From: Dactylosporangium vinaceum
GTDB lineage: Bacteria > Actinomycetota > Actinomycetes > Mycobacteriales > Micromonosporaceae
Length of the DNA stretch: 64,000 nt
Direction: 5' to 3'
Assembly: GCF_019904175.1 (NCBI RefSeq)
Contig: NZ_CP061913.1
Location: forward strand, 1,550,001-1,614,000
This document shows, one piece after another, positions 1 through 7,660 of the stretch. Position 1 is the stretch's first letter; each line of letters opens with the position of its first letter. Made by a program: the position numbers and the translations under genes. The notes below the pieces were generated by a model that ran no database searches, had not been told where the DNA came from, and saw only the letters and a program-made list of their open reading frames with translations.

Positions 1-160
1 TCGAGCCGGCCTTCGTGCCGAGCCACCAGGGGAGCACGGCGAGCGCGAGGCCGCTCCAGAAGAGGGTACGGAGGATGAACCGTCCGGCGGTGTGGTGCTC
101 GACGGGCCGGGCGGCCGGGGCCGCGAGCGAGCTCGCCTGGCGCTGTCTCGGGACGGTCAT
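1..160 (-). CDS. N-terminal fragment of a membrane protein, cut by window edge
   Basis: An ATG at 160 opens a frame that runs without a stop to the window edge, giving 53 residues. It starts with a polar stretch (MTVPRQRQASSLAAPAARP) and then enters a hydrophobic segment around residues 29-46 that looks like a first transmembrane helix. Codon use is the usual GC-rich third position. The gene is divergent from the small secreted protein that starts at 279. The fragment is too short to name a family; a multi-pass membrane protein is the best guess. No strong ribosome binding site is visible. Confidence 0.5.
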   Translation of the reverse strand, partial: MTVPRQRQASSLAAPAARPVEHHTAGRFILRTLFWSGLALAVLPWWLGTKAGS

Positions 161-278
161 CGTTGTCTCGGCGTACTGGGCATGTGGTTCCACCGCTGTC
201 GTTGGTACCAGCGCCACGGGGGGCCAGGCCACGGGCTTAATCGAGACTTCAGGTTGAGCACAGCCCTACACTGCAGCG

Positions 279-803
279 ATGCAGCGGCTCTGGCGAATTG
301 TCCTGATCTCGGCGGCCGTCCTGGCGGCGGTGGCGGCGACCGGGCTGGGCACGGCGTACTCGCTCGGCCTCTTCGCCGAGGCCGGCCGCTTCACGTCGGT
401 GCCCGGCTGCGGGATCATGGACGCGTCGACGTTCGCGCCCGTGCTGAGCGCGCCAGGGGTGGAGACCGACGGCGACAACTGCACGGCGTCGGACGGGCAG
501 CTGCAGGTCAACGTGGGGTACACGATCGTCACGAAGCACGGCACCGTCGGCGGGCCGCAGCTCGCGTCGCGCTACCTCATCGCTGTCGCCGGCGGGGACA
601 CCGAGACGCTCCAGGGCGTTGGCGAGCAGGCGATCCGGCAGCGGACCAAGGCGATCGGCGCCCCGCAGGTCATCAGCATGCGGGTCAGCAACCTCATCGT
701 GGTGCTCTCGGTCGTGAACCTCGGCGGCGGCGACATCCCGGCGGGCGCGCAGGACGGTCTGGTGAAGGTCGCGACGGCGCTCGGCACTCGCCTGGGTGCG
801 TGA
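279..803 (+). CDS. Small secreted or membrane-anchored protein, unknown function
   Basis: A 174-residue protein with an N-terminal hydrophobic segment (about residues 7-30, a signal peptide or membrane anchor) after MQRLWR. The rest is an extracytoplasmic domain with two cysteines (VPGCG near residue 44 and DNCTAS near residue 68) that could form a disulphide. The length and layout recall small actinobacterial cell-envelope proteins of the DUF3558 sort, but I cannot assign the family. It stands alone, divergent from the fragment at the window edge, and is followed after about 90 bp by a hairpin with a T-run. Confidence 0.75.
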   Translation: MQRLWRIVLISAAVLAAVAATGLGTAYSLGLFAEAGRFTSVPGCGIMDASTFAPVLSAPGVETDGDNCTASDGQLQVNVGYTIVTKHGTVGGPQLASRYLIAVAGGDTETLQGVGEQAIRQRTKAIGAPQVISMRVSNLIVVLSVVNLGGGDIPAGAQDGLVKVATALGTRLGA

Positions 804-891
804 GCGCACCCGATCGGGTGCCCGGGGCGGCGATCTTCTTTCGCTCGGCCTGCACGAAGTCACAAATCGGGCGGAACGCGACGTATGCCCC

Positions 892-941
892 GTCGGGCGA
901 TACGTCAGAAAGGTCGCGGCACGCAGTGCCCGACTTTTCGT
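892..941 (+). terminator. Hairpin plus T-run after the small secreted protein
   Basis: GTCGGGC (892-898) pairs with GCCCGAC (928-934) and is followed by TTTTCG, which fits an intrinsic terminator for the upstream plus-strand gene. The loop is long (29 nt), so the structure is weaker than usual. The last 23 bases (919-941) match 20 of 23 positions in the hairpin at 2407-2429. Confidence 0.5.
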
Positions 942-984
942 ATGGCCTGCCCGCCCGGCGGTGGCGCTGCTCCGGGCGGTCGGA

Positions 985-1461
985 TCAGGGGAGGCGGCGC
1001 TGGAAGCGGCCGGCGGCGTCGGTGCGGTCCTGGTAGCCCAGGGCGCGGTAGAAGGCGTGCGCGCCCTCGCGGGTGCGCAGGCTGGTGGCCTCGACGCTGG
1101 AGCAGCCGCGCATCAGGCCGAACGTCTCCGCCGCGGCCACCAGGCTCGTGCCGATCCCGCGGCCGCGGGCCGACTCGGCGACGGCCAGGGCGACCACGCG
1201 CAGCCAGGCGCCGTCGACCTCGAACGAGGGGATCACGTGGGCGGCGATGACGCCCAGCAGGCGGCCCCGCTCGTCCCACACGAACGCGGCGCCGTCGGGG
1301 TGCTCGCACCAGCGCTGCAGCCGCTCGGCGATGTTGGTTTCCGCCTGCGGATGACCGTCGCTCTCCAGGAGCCGGGCCACCTGGTCGGTGTCGTCCGGCG
1401 CGAGCCTGCGCACCCCACGGGCCACCTGCTGGCGGTAGCTGTGCAGAACATCAGCGGTCAT
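985..1461 (-). CDS. GNAT family N-acetyltransferase
   Basis: A 158-residue protein of typical single-domain GNAT length. The acetyl-CoA binding motif A is clear: a hydrophobic strand (WLRVVALAV) followed by R99-G-R-G-I-G104. A C-terminal FYRALGY motif (motif B, with the usual Tyr) comes near residue 140. The substrate cannot be read from sequence; such proteins acetylate antibiotics, amino acids, polyamines or protein N termini. It lies downstream of and in the same direction as the DsbA-like gene but 117 bp away, so it probably has its own promoter. Confidence 0.9.
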   Translation of the reverse strand: MTADVLHSYRQQVARGVRRLAPDDTDQVARLLESDGHPQAETNIAERLQRWCEHPDGAAFVWDERGRLLGVIAAHVIPSFEVDGAWLRVVALAVAESARGRGIGTSLVAAAETFGLMRGCSSVEATSLRTREGAHAFYRALGYQDRTDAAGRFQRRLP

Positions 1462-1578
1462 GAGTGCACTGTAAAACCGCAGGGGCGGACCGTGCCTGCC
1501 GGAAAATAGTCACTCACGTTCACGATGGTCTATCCACCGCTTGACTGTGCGCCCGTGGGGCCTAGAATTTGCCGCCGC

Positions 1579-2277
1579 TCAGATCGCGCACGAGTCGTCG
1601 GTGCACTCGCCGGCGGCCGCGCTCGCGGTGCCCTCCGGCGCCCGCAGGAGCGTCAGCGACGACTGGGCCAGCGCCTGCTCGAACACCTCGAGCGGCTGCG
1701 CGCCGGAGACCCCGATGCGCTGGTTGAAGACGAAGAACGGCACGCCGCTGATCCCGTACGCCCGCGCCTGCGCGATGTCGGCGTCGACGTCCTCGGCGTA
1801 GGAGCCGTCGGTCAGGGCCTGCTTCGCGGCGACCTCGTCGAGCCCCACCTCGGCCGCGAGGCCCGCGAGCACCGTGTGGTCGGCGACGTCGGCGCCCTCG
1901 GTGAAGTACCCCCGCATCAGCCGCTCCTTCAGCTCGCCCTGCCGGCCGTGGGCCTTGGCGAAGTGCAGGAGCCGGTGGGCGTCGAGGGTGTTGGCGGTGC
2001 GGGCGCGGTCGAAGTCGAAGTCGAGGCCCTCCTGCGCCGCGATCGCCGTCACGTTGGCGAACATGCCCTTGACCTGTGCGGCCGTGAACCCCCGGCGCGC
2101 GGCGAGCGACTCGCCGACGGTCCGCGGGTCGCCGGTGGGCGTCGACGGGTCGAGCTGGAAGCTGCGCCACTCGACGGACACCTCGCCCGGAAACTTCGCC
2201 AGGGCGCCTTCGAGCCGGCGCTTGCCGATGTAGCACCACGGGCAGACGACGTCGGACCAGACCTCGACCTGGATCAT
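1579..2277 (-). CDS. FrnE-like DsbA family oxidoreductase
   Basis: A 232-residue cytoplasmic thioredoxin-fold protein. The redox motif is C12-P-W-C15 in VVCPWCYIGKRRLEG, diagnostic for the FrnE/2-hydroxychromene-2-carboxylate-isomerase-like branch of DsbA proteins. The cis-Pro loop appears as GVPFFVFN, followed by a C-terminal helix (ALEVFEQAL-like). There is no signal peptide. The start at 2277 is chosen because GAGGGAG lies 5 nt upstream; a longer frame upstream has no ribosome site. The C-terminal tail ends with CTDDSC, two extra cysteines. Family members act in polyketide maturation (frenolicin) or thiol stress, but the role here is unknown. Confidence 0.92.
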   Translation of the reverse strand: MIQVEVWSDVVCPWCYIGKRRLEGALAKFPGEVSVEWRSFQLDPSTPTGDPRTVGESLAARRGFTAAQVKGMFANVTAIAAQEGLDFDFDRARTANTLDAHRLLHFAKAHGRQGELKERLMRGYFTEGADVADHTVLAGLAAEVGLDEVAAKQALTDGSYAEDVDADIAQARAYGISGVPFFVFNQRIGVSGAQPLEVFEQALAQSSLTLLRAPEGTASAAAGECTDDSCAI

Positions 2278-2389
2278 GTGCACTCCCTCACCGCTGTTTG
2301 ACGCTTCAACAATAGCGGCGGCAGAAGATCTGACAAATGCCCGATTATCTGGTACTTCGACAACCCTCGATATCATGAAATGGCGCTAC

Positions 2390-2429
2390 AAGTCCGGCGA
2401 CACGAAGCACGCAACGCCGGACTTTTCGT
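2390..2429 (+). terminator. Hairpin AAGTCCGGCG/CGCCGGACTT with T-run
   Basis: A perfect 10-bp stem (2390-2399 with 2415-2424) with a 15-nt loop is followed by TTTTCG. It lies between two divergent genes, where no plus-strand transcript needs ending. Its 3' arm resembles the hairpin at 919-941. It may be a genuine terminator for read-through, a leader structure, or a repeat. Confidence 0.45.
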
Positions 2430-2513
2430 GAGGAACAGCACCGGTCGGCAACGTCACTCATGTGGAGTATGCCGTTACGGTGTGATGACCGTCGTTGGGG
2501 TGGAGGGTGCTCG

Positions 2514-4309
2514 GTGGACGCTGAGTTGGTGGCGCTGGCGACGAACGCGGCGTCGGCCGTGGTCGGTGCCATGGCCACGGACGGATGGCAGGCCCTGCGA
2601 TCGCGGGTGGCCCGGCTGCTCGGGCGCGGCGACCCGCGGGCGGAGCGGGACGCGCTGGAGACGCTCGACGAGGACGCCGCCGGCCGGACCCCGGACACCG
2701 AGCGTGACCTGGTCGCCGAGTGGAGGGGCCGGCTGCGCGACCTGCTGCGCACCGACCCGGCCGCCGCGGCGGCGCTGCGCGAGCTGCTGCAGGACGCCCG
2801 GGTCGCCGGCCCGGCATCCGGCTCCCTGGTGGCGGCGAGCCACATCGGCGCACCGCTGACCACCGGGTTCCCTACGCCGCCGGGAACGGATCGGGTCTGA
2901 CCGTTCCCGGCGTACTGCCGAGACCACGTCCGGGCGATGTGGTGGCCGATCACGGTGGGGTGGCGGTCGGCACGCTGCTGTATCGGCGGCGGGTGGCCGC
3001 CGGGGAGCCGCTGCGCCTCGATCCGCGGCCGGTGCCGGTGGTGGGCCGGGAGAAGCTCCTGGGCAGCATCGCCAAGCGGTCCACAGTCGTGCTGTGCGGG
3101 CCCGGCGGCGTGGGCAAGACGACGGCCGCCCTGGAGTACGCCTACCGCCACCTCGACGAGTACGCGCTCGTCTGGATGTTCCGCGCCGCCGAGGCCACCG
3201 CGCTCCTGGCGCAGTTCCACGAGCTGGCCGAGCGGCTCGACCCGACGGGCATCGGGGAGCGCGCCGACCCGGTCGCCCGCGTGCACGCCGCCCTCGCCCG
3301 GCAGCGCGGGTGCTGGCTGCTGATCTTCGACAGCGCCCGGGACCACGCCGCGGTCCGGCGCTGGCTGCCGCCGCAGGGCTCCGGCGACGTCCTCGTCACC
3401 ACCCGGGACGGCCGGTGGCCACCCGGCCGGACGCTGCCCGTCGACGGCCTGAGCACCGACGTGGCGGCGCAGTTCCTGCTGAACCAGACCGGCGAGTTCG
3501 ACACCGGGTCCGCGGAGGCGATCGCGCGGCGGCTGGGCGGCCTCCCGCTGGCCCTGGCCCAGGCGGCCGCGTTCGTGGCCGGGACCGGCGGCACCCTGGC
3601 CGGCTACCTGCAGCTGCTGCGCCGGGAGCGCCCCGGGCTGCTGCCGGCCGCGGCGACCTGGCGACCGGCGTTCGACGACCTGCGCGCCGCCGGCCCGGGG
3701 CCGATCGCGCTGCTGCGGCTGCTGGCCTGCCTGGCGCCCGAGGACATTCCGGTCCGGGTCCTCCTGAGCGCACCGCTGCCGGCCGCCGTCCCGGAGGAGA
3801 TCCGGGCCGAGCTCCGGCCGCTTGTCGAGCGCCCCTCCGGCCTGGACGCCGCCGCCCTGGAGCTGCGCCGCTATCACCTCATCGGCCCGCCCGGCGATCT
3901 GGTGTCGGTCCACCGGCTGGTCCAGGCGGTCACGCTCGACGCGCTGGAGCCGGGCCGGCGGGCGGCCTGGCGGGCGGCCGCGGCGGCGCTGGTGGAGGCG
4001 GCGGTCCCGGCCGACGTGACGGTCGGCGAGTCCTGGCCGGTGTGTGCGCTGCTGCTGCGGCACGCGCTGCTTGTCGTCGACCCGCTCAGCCGGTCGATGG
4101 GGCGGCTGGCCCGCTCACCGGGCCACGCCGGTGACTACGCCACCGCCCGGGGTCTCTGGCAGATCCTCGCCGAGTCCCGCAGTGCCCGCCTCGGCCCCGG
4201 GCACCCGGACACGCTCGCCGCCCGGGACGGCCTCGCCTACTGGAGCAGCGTCGCCGCGGGGCCACATGGCGACCGCGACGGCGCCGAAGACCAGCAGCAG
4301 GGCGGCTAG
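2514..4309 (+). pseudogene. STAND NTPase (NB-ARC/TPR type), frameshifted and 3' truncated
   Basis: GTG at 2514 has GGAGG 7 nt upstream and begins a helical N-terminal domain (VDAELVALATNAASAVVGAM) that stops at 2900. From about 2860 onward the coding signal continues in another frame: GREKLL, then a Walker A GPGGVGKTT (about nt 3098-3124), LLIFD as Walker B, VTTRDG sensor, GGLPLALAQAAAF and a winged-helix region ending in VHRLVQAV, all standard for NB-ARC STAND ATPases. One TPR motif with the typical GPGHPDTLAARDGLAYW follows, then the frame runs into sequence antisense to the neighbouring MFS gene. Relatives carry several TPRs. Either a two-gene arrangement (second start GTG 2939) or a decayed gene is possible; the missing TPR array favours decay. 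Confidence 0.7.
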
Positions 4310-5560
4310 CACCCGGTAGCCGATCGCGATCCCGGCGGTGAATGAGGTCGTGGAGTTCAGGACCGAGCCGATCACCGCCACGCCCAGCGCGGCGCCCACC
4401 TCGCGGGCCGCCGAGTTGAGGCCGGAGCCCAGGCCGGCCCGGGCCGGGGGCAGGCCGCGCAGCACGCCGGTGGTCAGGGCCGGCGCGCACAGGCCGAGGC
4501 CGGCCGCGGTGACAAGCAGGCACAGGGCGTACCACGGGTACGGGGTGCCGGCCCGCACGAACGACAGCAGGACCAGGCCCAGCGCGATCAGGCCCATCCC
4601 GGCGGCGATCGTGACGCGCCCGGCGCCCGTGCGCCCGGCGAGCGCCGACATGACGAGCATGCCCACGGCCAGGGGGAGGATCGCGAAGCCGGTCAGCAGC
4701 GGGGAGTACCCCTTCACGTCCTGCAGGAACTGCGCGTTGACGAAGAACAGGCCGAACAGCGCCAGGAAGCTCGCGGCCACGCCCAGGGTGCCCGCGCGGA
4801 CCGACGCGATCGCGAACACGCGCGGGTCCAGCAGGGGGCTGCGGCCGTGCCGGCCGCGCCACACGAACGCGGCCAGCAGGGCCAGCGCCAGCCCGAACGC
4901 GCCCAGGACGGGGCTCGACGCCCAGCCGTGCTCCGGGCCCTCGATGATGCCGAACAGGAGGGCGAAGAGCCCGCCGGCGAGCACGACGGTGTCCACCGCG
5001 GACGTCCGGCTCGGGAAGCGCGGCACCTGCGGTACCAGCAACGCCGTCAGCACGAGGACGACCACGGCGGCCGGCACGAAGGCCCAGAAGAACCAGGGCC
5101 ACGCCGCCGAGCGCAGGACCGCGCCCGCGATGAGGTTGCCGGCGACGCCGCCGACGCCCAGGGCGACCGTCCACAGCGTGACCGCGCGGGTGCGGGACTC
5201 CTTGTAGACGGCCAGCAGGACGCCGAGGGTCGCCGGCTGCGCGAGAGCGGCCGCGGCGCCGCCCAGGGCGCGGCCGAGCTGCAGCGTGAGGACGTTCGGG
5301 GCCAGGGCGCTGATCGTGCAGCTCGCCGCGAACAGGGCCAGGCCCCAGACGACGGCGCGCTTGCGGCCGATGCGGTCGCCGAGGGCGCCGAGGGGGATGA
5401 GGAGGGCCGCGAACACGAGCACGTACGCGTCGACGACCCAGACGAGGTCGGTGTGCGACGGGTGCAGGCCGCCGGCGGCGAGCGACGGGATGGCGAGGTT
5501 GATCCCGGCGACCATGGCCTGGATCAGGACCACGGTCAGCAGCATGAACAGGAGGGTCAC
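4115..5560 (-). CDS. MFS drug exporter, DHA2-like (14 TM)
   Basis: A 481-residue major facilitator with an N-terminal helix (LLTVVLIQAMVAG), motif A GALGDRIGRKR (residues 58-68), motif B LGRALGG and motif C-like GGVAGNLIAGAV, then an array of hydrophobic segments ending near VFGAVAVAMW. The layout fits proton-driven DHA2 exporters. The start is GTG 5560. The last roughly 45 residues are polar and are encoded opposite the truncated TPR of the STAND gene, so the original stop codon was probably lost. It is divergent from a LysR gene, the usual arrangement for an effector-inducible exporter. Confidence 0.9.
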   Translation of the reverse strand: MTLLFMLLTVVLIQAMVAGINLAIPSLAAGGLHPSHTDLVWVVDAYVLVFAALLIPLGALGDRIGRKRAVVWGLALFAASCTISALAPNVLTLQLGRALGGAAAALAQPATLGVLLAVYKESRTRAVTLWTVALGVGGVAGNLIAGAVLRSAAWPWFFWAFVPAAVVVLVLTALLVPQVPRFPSRTSAVDTVVLAGGLFALLFGIIEGPEHGWASSPVLGAFGLALALLAAFVWRGRHGRSPLLDPRVFAIASVRAGTLGVAASFLALFGLFFVNAQFLQDVKGYSPLLTGFAILPLAVGMLVMSALAGRTGAGRVTIAAGMGLIALGLVLLSFVRAGTPYPWYALCLLVTAAGLGLCAPALTTGVLRGLPPARAGLGSGLNSAAREVGAALGVAVIGSVLNSTTSFTAGIAIGYRVLAALLLVFGAVAVAMWPRGDAAPVGEAVPGGERVRVPGAEAGTAGLGEDLPETPGGGVVTGVAR

Positions 5561-5626
5561 CCCTCGATCGTGCGGGCCGGGTCAGCTGACTTCAAATGCA
5601 TAGTTCGTACCGGAATAATGCGCCCC

Positions 5627-6529
5627 ATGCATCTGGACCTGAACCTGCTCACGGCGCTCGACGCCCTGCTGGAGGAGAACAGCGTCACCGCGGCGGCGGC
5701 CCGGCTGCACCTGTCCGAGCCGGCCATGAGCCGCACCCTCGCCCGCATCCGCACGGCGCTGCACGATCCGGTGCTGGTGCGCTCGGGGCGGCGGATGGTG
5801 CCGACCCCGCGCGCCGTGGCGATCCGGGCCGAGGTGCGCGAGCTGCTGCACCGGGCGCACGCCGTCTTCGCCGCACCGGCCGAGCCGGACCCGGCCACGC
5901 TCGAGCGCACGTTCACGATGCTGGCCGGCGACCTGGCCGTCTCGGTCGCCGCGCCGCTCATCGACCGGATCGCCGCGGAGGCGCCCGGCGTGCGGCTGCG
6001 CTTCCTCGGCGAGACCCCGCAGACCGACACGCCGGCCCTGCGCTCGGGCGAGGTCGACCTCGACATCGGCGTCGTCAACGACCCGCCGCCGGACATCCGC
6101 ACCGAGGTACTGCTCCGGGAGCGCCTGGTCCCGATCGTGCGGGCCGGGCACCCGCTGACCCGCGGGCGGCTGACCCTGCGGCGCTTCGCCGACGCGGTCC
6201 ACGTCAGCGCGTCGCGGCGGGGCCGGCTCACGGGGCCGATCGACGACGTCCTGGAGCGCCACGGTCTGCGGCGGCGGGTCGCGCTGTCCACGCCGACCTT
6301 CGCGGCGGCGATGCTCATGGTGGCCCAGACCGACCTGGTGGGGCTGGGCGCCGAGCGGTTCGGCCGGTCGACCGCCGCCGCGCTGAACCTCGTCACCCTC
6401 GACGTGCCGGGCCTGGACCTGCCCCCGATCGAGCTGGCCCAGGCCTGGCACGCGCGGTTCGACGCGGACGGGGCTCACCGCTGGCTGCGCACCCGCGTGA
6501 AGGAGGTCGTCGTCACCAGCCTGAGTTGA
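5627..6529 (+). CDS. LysR family transcriptional regulator
   Basis: A 300-residue LysR protein. The N-terminal winged helix-turn-helix is plain (HLDLNLLTALDALLEENSVT, then AAARLHLSEPAMSRTLARIR), followed by a linker and a two-lobed effector domain with the LRSGEVDLDIGV motif. It most resembles the NodD/LinR-type LTTRs that begin with DLNLL. ATG 5627 is taken; ATG 5618 in the same frame is possible. Only about 66 bp separate it from the MFS exporter on the other strand. That gap holds two ATGCAT hexamers (5596-5601 and 5627-5632) and probably the regulator's own binding site. Its 3' end overlaps the convergent propeller gene by 17 bp. Confidence 0.93.
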   Translation: MHLDLNLLTALDALLEENSVTAAAARLHLSEPAMSRTLARIRTALHDPVLVRSGRRMVPTPRAVAIRAEVRELLHRAHAVFAAPAEPDPATLERTFTMLAGDLAVSVAAPLIDRIAAEAPGVRLRFLGETPQTDTPALRSGEVDLDIGVVNDPPPDIRTEVLLRERLVPIVRAGHPLTRGRLTLRRFADAVHVSASRRGRLTGPIDDVLERHGLRRRVALSTPTFAAAMLMVAQTDLVGLGAERFGRSTAAALNLVTLDVPGLDLPPIELAQAWHARFDADGAHRWLRTRVKEVVVTSLS

Positions 6530-7652
6530 CCCCGCCCGTGCCGAGGATCACCTGGTCGTAGCCGTTGCCGTCGCTGTCGTCGGTGTACGCGACCGAGAAC
6601 CCGCCCCACGGGTCGACGGCGACCCCGATCTGCTCCTGCCGGCCCGTGGCCACCTGGCTGCTGCGCTGCGCCGGGAAGCCGCTGCCCTGCGCCCAGACGT
6701 CCTGGCCCGCGGTCCAGGCGACGACGGAGCCGTGCTGGGCGTCGACGCCGATCGCCGGGTTCGTCCCGCCGTCGGCGACGAGGGTCTCGGGGCCGCGGGC
6801 CACGGCGCCGGGGGCGAAGGAGCGGGTCCAGACGCCCGCGGTACCGGTGTGGTCGGACTCCCACGCCACCGCGAAGCCCCCGGTGAAGTCCTCCGCGATC
6901 GCGGCGTGGCGCTGCTGGCCGTCGCCCAGGCTGTTGGCGGTGCGCCGCGACAGGTTCACCGCGCCGTTCGCCCTGGCCAGGCCGACCAGCCCGATGTTGT
7001 AGTAGCCGTTGGCGTCGGCGTCCTCGTCCCACACGACACGAGCGTCGCCTGACGCGTCGACGGCGACGTCGGGCCGGTGGTGCTGCCCGGTCTGCTGGGA
7101 CGCGAAGACCTCGTACGCCTTCGTGGCCGGCCCGGTGTAGCCGGCCGCCTTGACGGTGTACACACCGCTCTGCACGTCCTCCCACACCACCGTGAACGCG
7201 ACGGCGCCGCCGGCCGGGGCGCCGTCCGGGTCCACCGCGACCTTCGGCAGGATCTGGTCGCCCGCGGGGCCGGCGTTGGCCCGCCCGGACGCGGTGACGG
7301 TACCGGCGGGAGAGATCACCCGGTACTGGATGTTGAACACCCCGTTGCCGTCGCCGTCCTCGGCCCAGACCACCACCGCGTTGCCGCTGTCGTCGATCCC
7401 GACGTCGGGCGTGAGGTGGGTCCAGTTCGCGCTCCCGCCGGCCGAGAGCTTCGTCTCGTACTTCGCCGCGCCGTTGGTGAACAGCCGGATCCACACGTCG
7501 TCGTGCAGCCCGTCGCGGTTGTCCTCCCACACGACGGCGGTCTGGCCGTAGCGGTTGGTCGCGATCGCGGCCGTGTCCTGGTCGCCGGTCGCGGTGGAGT
7601 TGGCCGTCGTGAACGTCAGAGAAGCCGCAAGTGCCAGTGCCAGTGCCTGCAT
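6513..7652 (-). CDS. Secreted seven-repeat protein, probable beta-propeller
   Basis: A 379-residue protein with a short signal peptide (MQALALALAASLTFTTA) and then seven copies of a roughly 45-residue repeat. Each repeat has a hydrophobic strand ending in VVW or VAW followed by acidic loop residues, for example VVWEDNRDG, VVWAEDGDGNG, VVWDEDADANG, VAWESDHTG and VAYTDDSDGNG. Several loops (DGDGN, DADAN, DSDGN) look like calcium sites. Seven repeats suggest a seven-bladed propeller. GGAG sits 8 nt before the ATG. It begins 8 bp after the PhoD gene and is surely co-transcribed with it, so it may bind the same extracellular substrate or the phosphatase. The exact function is unknown. Confidence 0.85.
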   Translation of the reverse strand: MQALALALAASLTFTTANSTATGDQDTAAIATNRYGQTAVVWEDNRDGLHDDVWIRLFTNGAAKYETKLSAGGSANWTHLTPDVGIDDSGNAVVVWAEDGDGNGVFNIQYRVISPAGTVTASGRANAGPAGDQILPKVAVDPDGAPAGGAVAFTVVWEDVQSGVYTVKAAGYTGPATKAYEVFASQQTGQHHRPDVAVDASGDARVVWDEDADANGYYNIGLVGLARANGAVNLSRRTANSLGDGQQRHAAIAEDFTGGFAVAWESDHTGTAGVWTRSFAPGAVARGPETLVADGGTNPAIGVDAQHGSVVAWTAGQDVWAQGSGFPAQRSSQVATGRQEQIGVAVDPWGGFSVAYTDDSDGNGYDQVILGTGGVNSGW

Positions 7653-7660
7653 GGGTACTC

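Noticed and set aside
1541-1568. TTGACT-16 nt-TAGAAT promoter on the plus strand
   Set aside because: It points into the 3' end of the minus-strand DsbA gene with no plus-strand gene to serve. An antisense RNA cannot be excluded but nothing else supports it.
2939-4309. Intact independent NTPase gene starting at GTG 2939
   Set aside because: Possible, but the separate N-terminal domain immediately before it and the lost TPR array fit a broken single gene better. Kept as an alternative in the pseudogene entry.
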